63,001 nt of DNA from Kiritimatiellia bacterium (GTDB lineage: Bacteria > Verrucomicrobiota > Kiritimatiellia > CAIQIC01 > Lenti-01). The stretch covers positions 64,883 to 127,883 of the forward strand of contig JAFXQI010000026.1 of the NCBI GenBank assembly GCA_017527155.1. The letters are read 5' to 3'. Of this stretch, positions 27,464-36,600 are shown piece after piece. The notes under the pieces are model-generated. The model did no database searches and was not told the origin of the DNA. It was given only the letters and a program-made list of their open reading frames with translations. The translations under genes and the position numbers were made by a program. Every line of letters begins with the position of its first letter. Positions within the stretch are counted from its first letter, which is position 1.

Positions 27464-29119
27464 ATGCAACGCGACATCGACACCCTGCAAAGCAAGACAT
27501 TCGACATCCTCGTCGTCGGCGGCGGCATCTACGGCGCGGCCCTCCTGCGCGAAGCCGCGGCGCAGGGGCTCTCCGCCGCGCTCGTCGAGCAGGCGGACTT
27601 CGTGTCGGCGACCTCCGCCAACAGCCTCAAGATCGTCCACGGCGGCCTCCGCTACCTCCAGCAGGCCGACCTCCCGCGCGTCTTCGAATCCATCCGCGAG
27701 CGCTCCCTCCTCCTCCGCACCGCGCCGCACCTCGTCGCGCCCTTTCCGTGCCTGATGCCGACGACCCGCTCCCTGATGAAGAGCCGCCTCGTCATGTGGG
27801 CGGGGTTGCTGATCAACGACATCCTGTCGTGGAACCGCAACGCCGGCCTCGTCCCCTCGCGCCGCATCCCGCGCGGACGCACCATCTCCCGGCGCGCGCT
27901 GCTGGAGATCCTCCCGGCCCTCCGCGACACCCCGGCGACGGGCGCCGCCACCTGGACCGACGCCTTCGCCTACGACTCCGAGCGCCTGCCCCTCGCGATG
28001 ATCCGGGCCGCGACCGCCCGCGGCGCCCTCGCCGCCAACTACGTCCGCGCCGACGGCTTCCTCCTCGACGGCGCGCAAAAGCGCGTCCTCGGCGTGCGCG
28101 CGACCGACCTCCTGGCGGGCCGCCCCCTCGAAATCCGCGCCGCGGTGACCATCGACGCCGCGAGCGAATTCTCCCGCCGCCTCCTCTCGACGCTCCCCCT
28201 GCGCACCACCTCCCCCGACGTCCACCTCGCGCTCGCCGTCAACCTCATCCTGCGCACCCCGCCGCCCGCGCAGTACGGCCTTGGCCTGCAGTCCGCGGGC
28301 AGCCACCGCCTCTACTTCATCGCGCCCTGGCGCGGCCTGACCCTGGCCGGCACCTACTACCGCGCCCACGCCGGCGCCCCGGTCCCCGCCGCGTCCATCG
28401 TGGGCGACGCCGACATCGACGCCTTCCTCGACGCCCTCAACCGCTGCATCCCCGGCACCACCTGGACCCGCGGCGACATCGTGGGCATCCACGCCGGGCT
28501 CCTCCCCTGCGCGCGCCCGCCCGAACCCGACCGCGAACCCGCGCTGCTCCACCACTCCCGCATCACCGACCACGCGCGCGCCGACGGCCTCGAAGGACTC
28601 GTCAGCGTCTGCTCCATCAAATACACCACCGCGCGGGGCATCGCCGAAGACGTCATCCGCCTGGCCGCCCGCAAACTCGGCCGCCGCACCAAAACCTCCC
28701 CCACGCGCACCGAACTCCTCCCTGGCGGCGACTGCGGCGATCCGGCCGACTACGAAAAGACCCTCGCCGCCGCCCGTCCCGACGTCCCCCCCGCCGAACT
28801 CTCCCGCCTGGTCCGCCTCTACGGCTCCGAAGCCCGGGCCATCCTCGACGCCGTGCCCGCCGGCTCACCCCCCGACGCCCTTCTCCGCGCCGAACTCCTC
28901 CGCGCCATCCGCGAAGAAGCCCCCGCGAACCTCGGCGACCTCCTCTTCCGCCGCACCGCCTGGGCCTCCTCCGGCGACATCCCCGCCGGCCGCCTCGACC
29001 TCGCCGCCGCCGTCATGGCCGCCGAGCGCGGCTGGGACGACGCCCGCCGCCGCGCCGAAGCCGACGCCGTCCGCGCCGCCCGCACCCTCTGGTATCCCGC
29101 CCTCGCCGCGCGTCCATGA
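27464..29119 (+). CDS. GlpD-like FAD-dependent glycerol-3-phosphate dehydrogenase/oxidase
   Basis: The 551-aa flavoprotein has an N-terminal FAD-binding motif (DILVVGGGIYGAALLREAAAQG, residues about 13-34), the GlpD/DAO signature SLKIVHGGLRYLQ and the C-terminal helical cap (ELSRLVRLYGSEARAIL). It would oxidise glycerol-3-phosphate to DHAP. The start follows a good ribosome-binding site (TTGGAGG). The stop overlaps the next gene (ATGA), an unusual coupling of a glycerol-phosphate oxidoreductase with a glycosyltransferase. That suggests the substrate could be a different polyol or lipid precursor. Confidence 0.88.
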   Translation: MQRDIDTLQSKTFDILVVGGGIYGAALLREAAAQGLSAALVEQADFVSATSANSLKIVHGGLRYLQQADLPRVFESIRERSLLLRTAPHLVAPFPCLMPTTRSLMKSRLVMWAGLLINDILSWNRNAGLVPSRRIPRGRTISRRALLEILPALRDTPATGAATWTDAFAYDSERLPLAMIRAATARGALAANYVRADGFLLDGAQKRVLGVRATDLLAGRPLEIRAAVTIDAASEFSRRLLSTLPLRTTSPDVHLALAVNLILRTPPPAQYGLGLQSAGSHRLYFIAPWRGLTLAGTYYRAHAGAPVPAASIVGDADIDAFLDALNRCIPGTTWTRGDIVGIHAGLLPCARPPEPDREPALLHHSRITDHARADGLEGLVSVCSIKYTTARGIAEDVIRLAARKLGRRTKTSPTRTELLPGGDCGDPADYEKTLAAARPDVPPAELSRLVRLYGSEARAILDAVPAGSPPDALLRAELLRAIREEAPANLGDLLFRRTAWASSGDIPAGRLDLAAAVMAAERGWDDARRRAEADAVRAARTLWYPALAARP

Positions 29120-30276
29120 ACATCCTCCTCATCGCCCCCCATCCCTTCTACCAGGAGCGCGGCACCCCCATCGCCGTCGACCTCCTCGTCCGCACCCTGG
29201 CCGACCTCGGGCACCGCGTCGACATCCTGACCTTCCCCGAAGGCGAGACCCGCGACTACGGTCCCCTCGTCCGCCTCCACCGCATCGACGCCCCGCCCGG
29301 ATGCCGCAACATCCGCCCCGGCTTCTCCCTCAAGAAACTCCGCTGCGACCTCCGCCTCCTGCCGGCCGCGCGGCGCCTCTGCCGCGAGAACCGATACGAC
29401 CGCATCCACGCCGTCGAAGAAGCCGCCTTCGTCGCCCGTCGCCTCTCACGCGAAACCGGCATCCCCTACATCTCCGACATGGACTCCTCCATGCCCATCC
29501 AGATCGCCGACAAAATCCCCCTTGCCCGCCCCTTCCTGCCTCTCATGCGCGCCATCGAGCGCCCGGCCATCCGCGACGCCGAAGCCGTCGTCCCCGTCTG
29601 CGACGCCATCGCCGACCTCGCCCGCGCCGCCGGCGCCAAGCGCGTCGAAATCCTCCGCGACATCTCTCTCCTGCCCACCGACGTCCCCCCCGACCCCTCC
29701 CGCGGCTTCCGCGCCGGCCCCCCGCCCATCACCGGCACCACCCTCCTCTATGTCGGCAACCTCGAAACCTACCAAGGCATCGACCTTCTCCTCGACGCCT
29801 TCGTCCTGGCAGCCCCCGACGCTCCCGACGCCGCCCTCGTCATCGTCGGCGGCCGCCCCGACGACCTCGCCCGCTACCGCGCCCGATCCGCCGCCCTACC
29901 CGGCGACCTCCCGGCGCGCATCCACTTCCTCGGCCCGCGCCCCGTCGCCGACATGCCCTACCTCTTCCGCGACGCCGACATCCTCGTCTCCCCGCGCACC
30001 CAGGGCAACAACACCCCGATGAAGATCTACTCCTACCTCGACTCCTCCCGCCCCATCCTCGCGACCGACCTCCCGACCCACACCCAGGTCCTGACCCCCG
30101 ACGTCGCCCTCCTGGCCCCCCCGTCCCCCCGACCCTTCGCCGACGCCATGCTCCGCCTCCTCCGCGACCCGACCCTCCGCACCACCCTCGCCGCCGCCGC
30201 CAAATCCCTCGCCACCGCCCGCCACACCCTCCCCGCCTACCGCGCCACCCTCGCCCGGCTGTATCCGCCCGCCTGA
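29116..30276 (+). CDS. Glycosyltransferase family 4 protein
   Basis: The 386-aa GT-B enzyme has an N-terminal acceptor domain (MNILLIAPHPFYQERGTPIAVDLLV) and a C-terminal nucleotide-sugar domain with LLYVGNLETYQGIDLLLDAF and an E/N-rich loop (SPRTQGNNTPMKIYSYLDSSRPILATDLP). It is translationally coupled to the GlpD-like gene (ATGA). Donor and acceptor are unknown. Confidence 0.92.
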   Translation: MNILLIAPHPFYQERGTPIAVDLLVRTLADLGHRVDILTFPEGETRDYGPLVRLHRIDAPPGCRNIRPGFSLKKLRCDLRLLPAARRLCRENRYDRIHAVEEAAFVARRLSRETGIPYISDMDSSMPIQIADKIPLARPFLPLMRAIERPAIRDAEAVVPVCDAIADLARAAGAKRVEILRDISLLPTDVPPDPSRGFRAGPPPITGTTLLYVGNLETYQGIDLLLDAFVLAAPDAPDAALVIVGGRPDDLARYRARSAALPGDLPARIHFLGPRPVADMPYLFRDADILVSPRTQGNNTPMKIYSYLDSSRPILATDLPTHTQVLTPDVALLAPPSPRPFADAMLRLLRDPTLRTTLAAAAKSLATARHTLPAYRATLARLYPPA

Positions 30277-30300
30277 CCGTCCGCCTCCCGACCTTGTTTT

Positions 30301-30611
30301 GGTAGGGCGAGCCGAGCGAGCCGCTTTCATCCACCGCATCCCTTCCTCTCCCCGGCTCGCACGGAGTGCTCGCCCTACCCTCCGCCCTCCCCGCTGCTGG
30401 TGGGGCGAGCTCTCCGAGCGAGCCGCCGTTCCAACCGCCGCATCCCTCCCGAACGGCTCGCACGGAGTGCTCGCCCCACCCCTCCGCCCACCCCGCTGGT
30501 GTTGGTGGGGCGAGCTCTCCGAGCGAGCCGCTCCACATCCACCGCATTTCCCTCCCCCTCTCCCTCCCTCCCCTCCACCTTCCCCCGGCTCTCACGGAGA
30601 GCTCGCCCTAC
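30301..30611. repeat. REP/BIME cluster downstream of the RAYT gene (left part)
   Basis: Head-to-head REP pairs occur at about 30301-30379, 30399-30480 and 30506-30611. One half-unit is GGTGGGGCGAGC-TCTCC-GAGCGAGCCG and the facing half is the complement of GGTAGGGCGAGC-ACTCC-GTGCGAGCCG. The stems differ by compensating changes (GCTC/GAGC versus GCAC/GTGC). Linkers share CCGCATCCCT. Confidence 0.92.
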
Positions 30612-31060
30612 CGGAGCGCCCGTCCGGTCCGCGGGTCGTACCCGATCCAGAACGCCCACCCGTCCGCATCGCCCACGAGCCCTTTCCGCACGGGATTGTT
30701 CCGGATGTACCACCACGTCTCCGAGAGTTCCTCCCCGTTCCTCATCCGGTGTTCGAAGCAATCGGCCTGGAACCGTACCCCGAAATGCCCCGCGACATAC
30801 CGTTTCCAGGCTCCGCAAACCGCCCGGACCGATCCCCCTTCCGGGACCGAAACCAACATGTGCAAATGGTCGGGCATCAAGAGAAACAGCCGCAGGAACC
30901 ACCGTCCCCGTTCGTGGTAGAACCGGGCCGCGTCCAGCATCGGTCCCGCCGCATCCAGAAACGGCCTTCCGCCCCGCTTCTCCGCATTGATGGTCACGAA
31001 CTGCACCACCGGCCCTGCCACCGGAAACGGCGGCGGCCCATGCGGCAGCTTCCGCCTCAC
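30608..31060 (-). CDS. REP-associated tyrosine transposase (RAYT, Y1/HUH family)
   Basis: The 150-aa protein begins with the family start RRKLPHGPPPFPVAGPVVQFVTIN. It has the HUH motif MPDHLHML (His65, His67) and the catalytic Tyr118 in WWYIRNNPVRKGL. RAYTs are single-stranded DNA nucleases related to IS200/IS605 TnpA that process and probably spread REP hairpins. A GTG at 31060 gives the normal N-terminus; the longer ORF to 31177 translates REP sequence. The TAG stop lies inside a REP element, and REP/BIME units flank the gene on both sides. Confidence 0.93.
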   Translation of the reverse strand: MRRKLPHGPPPFPVAGPVVQFVTINAEKRGGRPFLDAAGPMLDAARFYHERGRWFLRLFLLMPDHLHMLVSVPEGGSVRAVCGAWKRYVAGHFGVRFQADCFEHRMRNGEELSETWWYIRNNPVRKGLVGDADGWAFWIGYDPRTGRALR

Positions 31061-31070
31061 GGGCAGCGCG

Positions 31071-31412
31071 TGGTGGGGCGAGCTCTCCGAGCGAGCCGCG
31101 GCTCCATCGCCCGCATCCCTCCCGCGCGGCTCGCACGGAGTGCTCGCCCTACCCTCTTCTCGTACAGTCCCCATCATCCCTTCTCCTCGTTCCGGGCGTG
31201 GTGGGGCGAGCTCTCCGAGCGAGCCGCGGGTTCAACCGCCGCATCCCTCCCCTGCGACTCGCACGGAGTGCTCGCCCTACCGTCTTCCCATACAGTTCCC
31301 ATCATCTCTTCTCCTCGTTCCGGGCGTGGTGGGGCGAGCTCTCCGAGCGAGCCGCTCTTCCAACCACCGCATCCCTTCCGAACGGCTCGCACGGAGTGCT
31401 CGCCCCACCACC
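31071..31412. repeat. Three tandem BIME units upstream of the RAYT gene
   Basis: Units start at about 31071, 31199 and 31326, spaced by about 128 bp. Each has a GAGCTCTCCGAGCGAGCC half, a linker with CCGCATCCCT, a GGCTCGCACGGAGTGC half, and a tail with CCCATCAT and CTTCTCGTTCCGGGCGTGG. The near identity points to recent tandem amplification. No gene is seen in 31061-31437 apart from these repeats. Confidence 0.92.
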
Positions 31413-31437
31413 ATGTTTTTCCCCATCATCCTGCCTG

Positions 31438-32223
31438 TCACGGCTTAGACGGAGCACCCCGGTCCTTCGGCAGCAGCGCCACGAGCGTCCAGCCGCAAAT
31501 CCACAGGCCCAGCGAAATCCACTGGGCCGCGTCCACGTGGAACGCGCCCTGGCGCGGGTCGCCGCGCAGGTACTCCAGCGCGAACCGCAGCGGCGGATAC
31601 AGCAGCAGGTAGAGCGCGAACACCCCGCCATCCCGCCTGCGCCGCGGATACGCCCGCAGCAGCACCGCCCAGATCGCCAGCAGTCCCGCCGCCTCCAGCA
31701 GCTGCACGGGATACAGCGGCACCCCCGCGAACGCCTGTCCCGGCTCGCTGCACGCCGGATACACCACCCCCCACGCCGGATGCGCCACCGCCGCCCGCCC
31801 GTAGCAGCACCCGTTCAGGAAGCACCCGATCCGCCCCAGCGCGTGCCCCGCCGCCAGGCCCGGAATCGCGTAATCCGCCATCTTCCACAGCGGAATCCGA
31901 CGACGCCGCGCGAACACGACCAGCGCCAGCGACGCCAGGATCAGCCCCCCGTAGAAGATCAGCCCCCCCTGGTCGATCCGCACGATCTCCGCCGGAGCCG
32001 CCCGGTAGTGGTCCCAGTTCGCCACCACGTACGCGATCCGCGAACCCAGGATGCCCGACAGCATCAGCCACACGCCCAGGTCGGTGGCCGTCTCCGGCGG
32101 GAACCCGTTCTCCCGCCGCCCCAGCCACACCCACGTCCCGACGGCCGCCAGGAACCCCAGCGCCGCCATCACCCCGTACGCCCGTACCGGGAACCCGAAC
32201 AACGTGAACAGAATCGGATGCAT
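31438..32223 (-). CDS. lgt: Prolipoprotein diacylglyceryl transferase
   Basis: The 261-aa, seven-helix membrane enzyme transfers diacylglycerol from phosphatidylglycerol to lipobox Cys. The signature GHALGRIGCFLNGCCYG (residues about 125-143) contains the essential Arg and Gly residues, and RIDQGGLIFYGGLI and PVQLLEA...PPLRFALEYLRGD match conserved motifs. The start ATG at 32223 is preceded by no other plausible codon. It stands alone between REP units and a divergent gene. Confidence 0.97.
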   Translation of the reverse strand: MHPILFTLFGFPVRAYGVMAALGFLAAVGTWVWLGRRENGFPPETATDLGVWLMLSGILGSRIAYVVANWDHYRAAPAEIVRIDQGGLIFYGGLILASLALVVFARRRRIPLWKMADYAIPGLAAGHALGRIGCFLNGCCYGRAAVAHPAWGVVYPACSEPGQAFAGVPLYPVQLLEAAGLLAIWAVLLRAYPRRRRDGGVFALYLLLYPPLRFALEYLRGDPRQGAFHVDAAQWISLGLWICGWTLVALLPKDRGAPSKP

Positions 32224-32273
32224 GTCCTGACTCTACCACCCCCCGCCCCCCTTCCGCAAGCCGGACCCGGAAC

Positions 32274-32336
32274 CTGTTTTGGAAACAGGAAAATCCTGCG
32301 GTTTTCCTGCGGTTTCCATCCATCCTGCGGACCATG
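32274..32336 (+). promoter_or_regulatory. Dispersed leaderless-promoter-like element upstream of the STAS gene
   Basis: TTTTGGAAACAGGAAAATCC is followed by GGTTTTCC, CATCCT (32321-32326), 7 nt and the ATG at 32334 opening MNIPPP. The -35 slot is weak. The real gene start is 127 bp further on. Confidence 0.5.
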
Positions 32337-32460
32337 AACATTCCACCGCCGCCAGCGCCCCCGCCGCCGGCGGGTGCGGCGCGGACGTTTTTGGTGTGCA
32401 TCGGGGCGGGGAATGGTGTAGAAAGGGTGGGATTCACGGAAAGAACGAAAGGAACAGGCC

Positions 32461-32787
32461 ATGGCGTGGACGATCACGGAAAACGGTAACAGGCTGGACG
32501 TGGCGATCGACGGTCGCTTCGTGGCGGCCGTCGCGCCTGCGGCCCGCGACGAGATCATTGCCAAGATGCGCGATGGGATGAACGTCGTGTTCGACCTGGG
32601 GCGGATGGTCCACATCGATTCGAGCGGCATCGGGGTCCTCGTGCAGGTGCTGCAGAAGGCGAAGGCCCACGGTGGGCACGTGGTGCTGGCCGGTCTCCAG
32701 CAGGGACCGCGGCTCGTCTTCGAGATCACGAAGGTCAACCGCGTGTTCCAGATCGTGGACAAGCCGGAGGACGCGTTCCCCGCGTGA
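32461..32787 (+). CDS. STAS-domain anti-sigma factor antagonist
   Basis: The 108-aa, single STAS domain (SpoIIAA/RsbV type) has the phospho-acceptor motif MVHIDSSGIGVLV (Ser near residues 60-61). Such proteins bind and release anti-sigma factor kinases. No partner kinase or sigma factor is encoded beside it, although a hybrid histidine kinase lies about 900 bp downstream. The start ATG follows AAAGGAACAGGCC. Confidence 0.93.
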   Translation: MAWTITENGNRLDVAIDGRFVAAVAPAARDEIIAKMRDGMNVVFDLGRMVHIDSSGIGVLVQVLQKAKAHGGHVVLAGLQQGPRLVFEITKVNRVFQIVDKPEDAFPA

Positions 32788-32819
32788 GGTCCCGCTCCCC
32801 GGAAGAAGGCGGACGATGA

Positions 32820-33218
32820 CCGGAACGGATCCCGAACGGACGCGCGGAAGCCGCCGCCGAGCGCGCCGAGGATTCCGCCCAGGCCAAGACCCGCTTCCTC
32901 GCGATGATGTCCCACGAGCTGCGGACGCCCCTGAACGCCGTCATCGGCTTCGCCGAAAACGGCGTGAAGGCGCTCGCGGAAATGAAGTCCTGGACGCCCG
33001 ACCTGGTGCTCACGGACATGTGGATGCCGGAAATGGACGGCCAGCAGCTCGCCGAAGCGATGGCCGCCGACCCGCGCCTGGCGAAGGTGCCGCTGGTGGG
33101 CATCACGGCCGACGTGGAGATCGAGAACACCCACAGCGTGAAGCGCTTTGCGAAAATCCTCCCGAAGCCCGTCACGACGCACCGCCTGCAGTCGCTGTTC
33201 CGCGACCTGGCGGGGTGA
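32820..33218 (+). pseudogene. Internally deleted hybrid histidine kinase remnant
   Basis: The open frame after a TGA at 32817 reads a coiled segment (AEAAAERAEDSAQAKTRF), the HisKA box MMSHELRTPLNAVIGFAE, and then jumps straight into a receiver domain at NGVKALAEMKSWTPDLVLTDMWMPEMDG. The intact kinase at 33668-36907 has the same two segments separated by the whole HATPase domain. The junction falls at FAE/YAE, where both regions share GCCGA-like sequence, suggesting deletion at microhomology. The N-terminal sensor is also gone. An ATG at 32904 could yield a 104-aa H-box/REC peptide. The remaining receiver keeps Asp and Lys. Confidence 0.85.
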
Positions 33219-33255
33219 GGTGGCCCCCATCCCGAAGCCGGCGGCGGCTCGCGGA

Positions 33256-33292
33256 GTTTTCCAACGATTGGAAACGTTTTTTCCAATGGAGT
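33256..33292. repeat. 19-bp palindrome (TTTTCCAA/TTGGAAA) copy with a half unit
   Basis: TTTTCCAACGATTGGAAA followed by TTTTTTCCAATGG belongs to the palindrome family of 284-406. It lies 40 bp after the kinase remnant. Confidence 0.8.
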
Positions 33293-33329
33293 TGTCAGGT
33301 GAAAACCTTGCGATTTCCCATGTGCAAGG

Positions 33330-33582
33330 ATGGGTAGGGCGGGCAGTCCCTGCCCGCCGGTGGCCGTCATGCCGAAGGACGTCGCCGGAAATGTGCGGAC
33401 GCATGTTGCCCCACGTTCCGGCTGAATGGCATCCGCATCACCAACGACATTTGCTTGCACGTTCCGGTTTCCGGCGGCGAGGGGACTCGCCGCCCTACCC
33501 GGCTTTGCACGTTTGCGGAGGCGCGGAAGCGCGTCCCTCCCGTTGCGCTCTCCATGGGGAGGGACGCGCTTCTGCGCGTCCA
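33330..33582. repeat. Mixed hairpin repeats in the 33219-33667 intergenic region
   Basis: A GGGCGGGCAGTCCCTGCCCGCC hairpin is at 33336-33357, an AGGGGACTCGCCGCCCTACC REP-like half at about 33480-33500, and the GACGCGC pair at 33520-33582 that matches 26981-27041. No gene was identified in this 450-bp stretch. Confidence 0.8.
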
Positions 33583-33667
33583 CGGCGGGAAAATGGACGC
33601 GATCGGTGCTTGCCGGGGCAGGGAAAAAGGGCTATACAAGCCGCGTTTTACCGAAAGAGACTACACG

Positions 33668-36600
33668 ATGAAAAGCCATTGGAGAGGTGCCGGAACCGGA
33701 AGGATGACGCGGGGGGGACTGCGGGGTGCGGCCGCGGTGGCGCTTCTGGCGCTGTGGGCGGCGGCGGGGGCGGTGCGCGCCGAGACGGTGTCGGTGGCGG
33801 ACTGCGAGCGGAATTCGGAGGTCGACGTGTGGGCGGCGCCGGACGTGGAGTTCTGCCGGAGGGTCATGGGGGAGGTGTTCCAACGGGCCGGGCTGGAACC
33901 GGTGAGGGCGGAGTTCGACGGGGAGGGGATGCTCGTGGTCTCGAACGCGGAGGTGGTCTGCTCGGCGTTCCGCACGCCGAAGCTGCTCGAGGATTACGAT
34001 TTCCCGCACCAGCCGCTCGGCCGGATGCATTATGCGCTGTACGCGACGCCGGACCGGGCCGAGCTCATGCTTTCGATGAAGATCACCGACTGGCCGCGCA
34101 TGAAGGTCGCCTATTCGCCGGTCTCCCAGGGGATGAACCCCGACCGGGAAAGCTATTTCGCCCACGCGAACCTGGAGCCGGAATACGTGGAGTACCCGAC
34201 GAGCGCCGGCGCGGTCGAGGCGCTCAAGGCCGGGGAGGTGGATGCGCTGTTCCTCTACACGCCGTACGGGAAGCGTCCGGAAGGGCTCGTGGAAATCGTG
34301 CCCATCGGGATGCGCAACGTGTATTTCGCGGTGCGCAAGGACCGCCCGGAGCTGATGGCGCGGCTCGCGGCGGCCTACCGGGAGTGGTACATCGACAACA
34401 TCGAGTGCTATGACGGTTGGCGCGAGGAGCTGCTGGGCATCGCGCGGCCCGCGAAGCGCGTGCGCATCGCGGCCTACAGCCGCGGCGATCTGTTCAAGGT
34501 GACGCCGGACGGGGCGCGGTCGGGGCTGATCGAGGACTGGATCCGGTCGCTCTGCGCCATCACGCACTGGACGCCGGACTACGTGTACGGCGACTACGAC
34601 CAGAGCGTCGGCGACGTGAAGGCCGGACGCCTGGATCTGGTGGGCGGGCTGGGGTTCAGTCCGGCGCGCGGCTCGGCGATGGAGTTCCCGCACACGCCGA
34701 TCGGGATGCTGCGGATCTACCTCTGGGCGCGCCCGGGCAGCCCCTACCAGGCGGGGCGGCCGGAGACGTGGAAGGGGATGAAGATCGGCCTGCTGGCGGG
34801 GTCCCTCAGCGCGCAGCGGGTGAAGCAGCGCGTGGAGGAGCGGCACTACGAGGTGGAGCTCCGGGAGTTCGCGTCGAACCGGGAGTTGCTGGACGCGTAC
34901 TTCTCTGGGGAGGTGGACGGATGCGTCAACATCGAGATGCAGGAGCTGGACGGGGAGCGGGCGCTGCGGCTCTACGCGTCGCACCCGATGTACCTGGTGT
35001 GCGCGAAGGGCAAGCCGGAGCTGTTCCGCGAACTGGAGGAGGCGCTGGACGTGGTGTGCGACGACTCGCCGAAGTACATGCGCCTCATCAGCGAGAAGCA
35101 CTACGGCGCCCACAGCGGCCTGAGCGAGCTGACCGTCCAGGAGTCCGAATGGCTCGAACGCCGCCTGGAGGACCCGGCGCCGATCGTGATCGATTTCTCG
35201 CCGTGGCCCTTCCCCGTGCGCGACGAAAAGGGCCGCCCCATGGGCCTGCCCAAGGCGCTGCTGGAAGAGCTCGCGCGCCACACGGGGCTCAAGTTCGAGG
35301 TCGCCCCGCAGACCGGCATCCAGACGGCCGAGGCGAAGTTCATGCGCGGGGACACGGATTTCTGGATCCCCTACCCGGAGCGGCCGGACGCGGCGGCGTA
35401 CGGGGCGCTGGACGTCTTCTCGCTGCCCGTGCCGCAGAGCTGCAACGAGCTCTACGGGGCCGAGGATTTCCGCACCGAGTTCGTGATGTTCACCCACGCC
35501 TCCACGCCCAACGAGCTCACCGGCATCCTGCGCAAGACCATGGAAAGCATCCCCTCGCAGCAGTGGCAGGAGATGTTCATGGCCGCGGCGGCGGGGCGGC
35601 TCGCCGAGCGGACGTTCTTCGGGCTGACCGACGAGCAGCTCAAGGACTACGCGACGAGCGCGGCGGTGGTGTTCGGGGCGCTGCTGCTGGTGTACGCGGT
35701 TTCGCTCATCGTCCTGCTCAAGCGGCAGGCGCAGCTCGCCCAGGCGTCCGCCCACCAGGCGCACGAGCTCGCCATGGCCAAGTCCCGCTTCCTCGCCATG
35801 ATGTCCCACGAGCTGCGCACGCCGCTCAACGCCGTCATCGGCTTCGCCGAGTTCCTCGCCCACGAGGGCGGGGTCGAGTCCAAGCGCCGCGAGTGGGTGC
35901 AGGGCATCCTCTCCAGCGCGACCGCGCTGCTCGACCTGATCAACGACATCCTCGACCTCTCCAAGCTCGAAACCGGCGCGATGAACATGCGCGACGGGAC
36001 GTGCAACGTCCCCGAACTGGCGGGCGAACTGCCGGCGATCTTCGGCCAGCTGCTGGAACGCAACGGCGTGGACCTGACCGTCCACCAGACGAGCGAAGGC
36101 GAGATTCCGCCCCTCCGCCTCTCCCGCCAGGGCTTCCGCCAGATCCTCATCAACCTCGTCGGCAACTCCGCGAAGTTCACCCGGGACGGGAAGATTTCCG
36201 TGCAGTACGGGTGGAAGCCGGCGGAAGGGTTGCTCCACATCGAGGTGGGCGACACGGGATGCGGCATCTCCGACGAAAAGATGTCCAAGCTCTTCGACCC
36301 CTTCGTGCAGGACATCTCCTCGCGCATGCACGACCAGGCCGCCGGCAACAAGGGCACCGGGCTCGGGCTCCCCATCGTCAAGCGGCTGGTGGACAGCGCG
36401 GGCGGCACGGTGTCCGTCCAGAGCCGCCTCGGGCACGGCACCACGTTCACCATCGAGATCCCCGGACTGGAGACCGCCGGCGGCGAAGCCCCCGCGCCGG
36501 CCCCGGTGGCGCCGCCCGCCGCCCCCGCGAAGGCGCGCGGCATCCCGCAGTCGGTGCTGGTGGTCGACGACATCGCGATCAACCGCAAGGTCCTCGGCAT

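Noticed and set aside
31061-31177. 39-codon N-terminal extension of the RAYT
   Set aside because: It translates a REP element, and the family N-terminus RRKLPH starts at the GTG at 31060.
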